Assembly: GCA_002686835.1 (NCBI GenBank)
Contig: NYYP01000006.1
Location: forward strand, 57,494-121,493
DNA: 64,000 nucleotides
Reading direction: 5' to 3'
Origin: Opitutia bacterium
GTDB taxonomy: Bacteria > Verrucomicrobiota > Verrucomicrobiia > Opitutales > Seribacteraceae
The notes under the pieces are model-generated. The model saw only the letters and a list, made by a program, of their open reading frames with translations, was not told the DNA's origin and made no database searches. A program made the translations under genes and the position numbers. Every line of letters begins with the position of its first letter. Positions within the stretch are counted from its first letter, which is position 1. Of this stretch, positions 63,627-64,000 are shown piece by piece.

Positions 63627-64000
63627 TTAGTCTTGGTTGAGTGACTGGCTTGCTTTTTCCTGATCTGCAGTCTGTTCAGGAGAAAGAGCGGGGTAATATA
63701 TGTCCCAATCTTTAGTAGCAGTATCCCAATAAATCATGCCGGGCTGTCCATCGGTATCCTTGGCCAATTGAAAATATAACCAACTATTTGATTCGTGCGA
63801 GTAAGCCCACGGATAATAATCCATCCACATCCAGCCCTGCGGATACGATTTTTTGCGGAGTACTCGGACATTATCGACATATGTTTTGTATTCTTTCCAA
63901 TCCGGATCTTGATCGTTAAATGCAAAAAAACCGTACCAATTCGGATTATAACTTGTTTCGAATTCTAAAACTACTTCATCATTAAGCATTAAATAACCTT
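63627..64000 (-). CDS. Hypothetical protein, C-terminal part (start outside window)
   Basis: About 120 residues are visible and the frame is still open at the window end. AAGG lies 7 bases before an ATG at 63989, so a short protein starting there is also possible. Aromatic-rich, beta-like segments (NPNWYGFFAFNDQDPDW, GWMWMDYYPWAYSHES, SWLYFQLAKD) resemble repeated Trp/Tyr segments of secreted or outer-membrane proteins. The last ~20 residues are acidic and helical. No family recognised. Confidence 0.5.
   Translation of the reverse strand, partial: GYLMLNDEVVLEFETSYNPNWYGFFAFNDQDPDWKEYKTYVDNVRVLRKKSYPQGWMWMDYYPWAYSHESNSWLYFQLAKDTDGQPGMIYWDTATKDWDIYYPALSPEQTADQEKASQSLNQD

Noticed and set aside
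1-64000. tRNA, rRNA, CRISPR, prophage or insertion sequence
   Set aside because: No cloverleaf, repeat-spacer pattern, integrase, transposase or terminal inverted repeats were recognised by reading.

Overview
The window is about 64 kb of chromosome from a Gram-negative bacterium. The gene families point to the PVC superphylum, most likely a marine, free-living Verrucomicrobiota of the Opitutae/Puniceicoccales type. This is inferred from family content only: ThuA-domain proteins, Tat-exported Gfo/Idh/MocA oxidoreductases, a DUF1080 protein, a DUF1549/DUF1553 + DUF1501 pair, ExbB/ExbD with TPR proteins, and a manganese permease fused to a DtxR-type domain as in chlamydiae. No rRNA, tRNA, CRISPR array, transposase or phage gene was recognised. 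Genes are packed tightly with many 1-14 nt overlaps, and no gap exceeds about 300 bases (the largest, 17017-17247, is 231 bp). Base composition looks even, in the mid-40s % GC by eye.

Layout. 1-2.9 kb (+): 3' part of proB and a UvrD/PcrA-type helicase. 2.9-6.8 kb (-): a SufU-like protein lacking key cysteines, dCTP deaminase, a Tat oxidoreductase, a ThuA protein and a Fur regulator. 6.9-8.9 kb (+): rlmN overlapping an amidohydrolase. 8.9-17.0 kb (-): a DUF1080 protein, a glyoxalase-type protein, then three TPR/lipoprotein genes followed by ExbB, ExbD and ExbD, one of the TPR proteins carrying EF-hands. 17.2-22.4 kb (+): oligopeptide ABC transporter oppA-oppB-oppC and a fused oppDF. 22.4-25.7 kb (-): transglutaminase / alpha-E / circularly permuted ATP-grasp trio. 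25.8-27.5 kb (-): an OGG1-type DNA glycosylase, a secreted protein and a basic K/A-rich protein. 27.5-30.9 kb (-): two Gfo/Idh/MocA proteins and a sugar-phosphate isomerase/epimerase. 31-36 kb: a manganese-type DtxR regulator diverging from an ABC metal importer whose first permease ends in a second DtxR-type domain; a perfect inverted repeat lies between the divergent units and a bidirectional terminator follows the operon.

36-43 kb: a small secreted protein, a HupE/UreJ-like membrane protein, the DUF1549/DUF1553-DUF1501-beta-propeller run and a periplasmic cyclophilin. 43-45.8 kb (-): LolD-like ATPase, FtsX-type permease and DUF3299 lipoprotein. 45.9-49.3 kb (+): divergent Nudix-like protein, membrane-anchored unknown, an intact trypsin-like PDZ protease and a second protease-like protein that has lost two triad residues. 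49.3-53.4 kb (-): response regulator with a degenerate HD-like output domain, histidine kinase and a formylglycine-generating-enzyme-like lipoprotein. 53.5-54.5 kb (-): ThuA protein. 54.6-63.5 kb (-): a seven-gene run with a small membrane protein, a PaaK-like ligase, a LolD-like ATPase, a 1109-residue FtsX permease and three unknown envelope proteins. The window ends inside another minus-strand gene.

The points most worth following up are the chlamydia-like permease-repressor fusion with its candidate operator, the protease/pseudoprotease pair, the ligase-exporter operon, the kinase/FGE-like operon and the EF-hand lipoprotein in the ExbBD/TPR operon.
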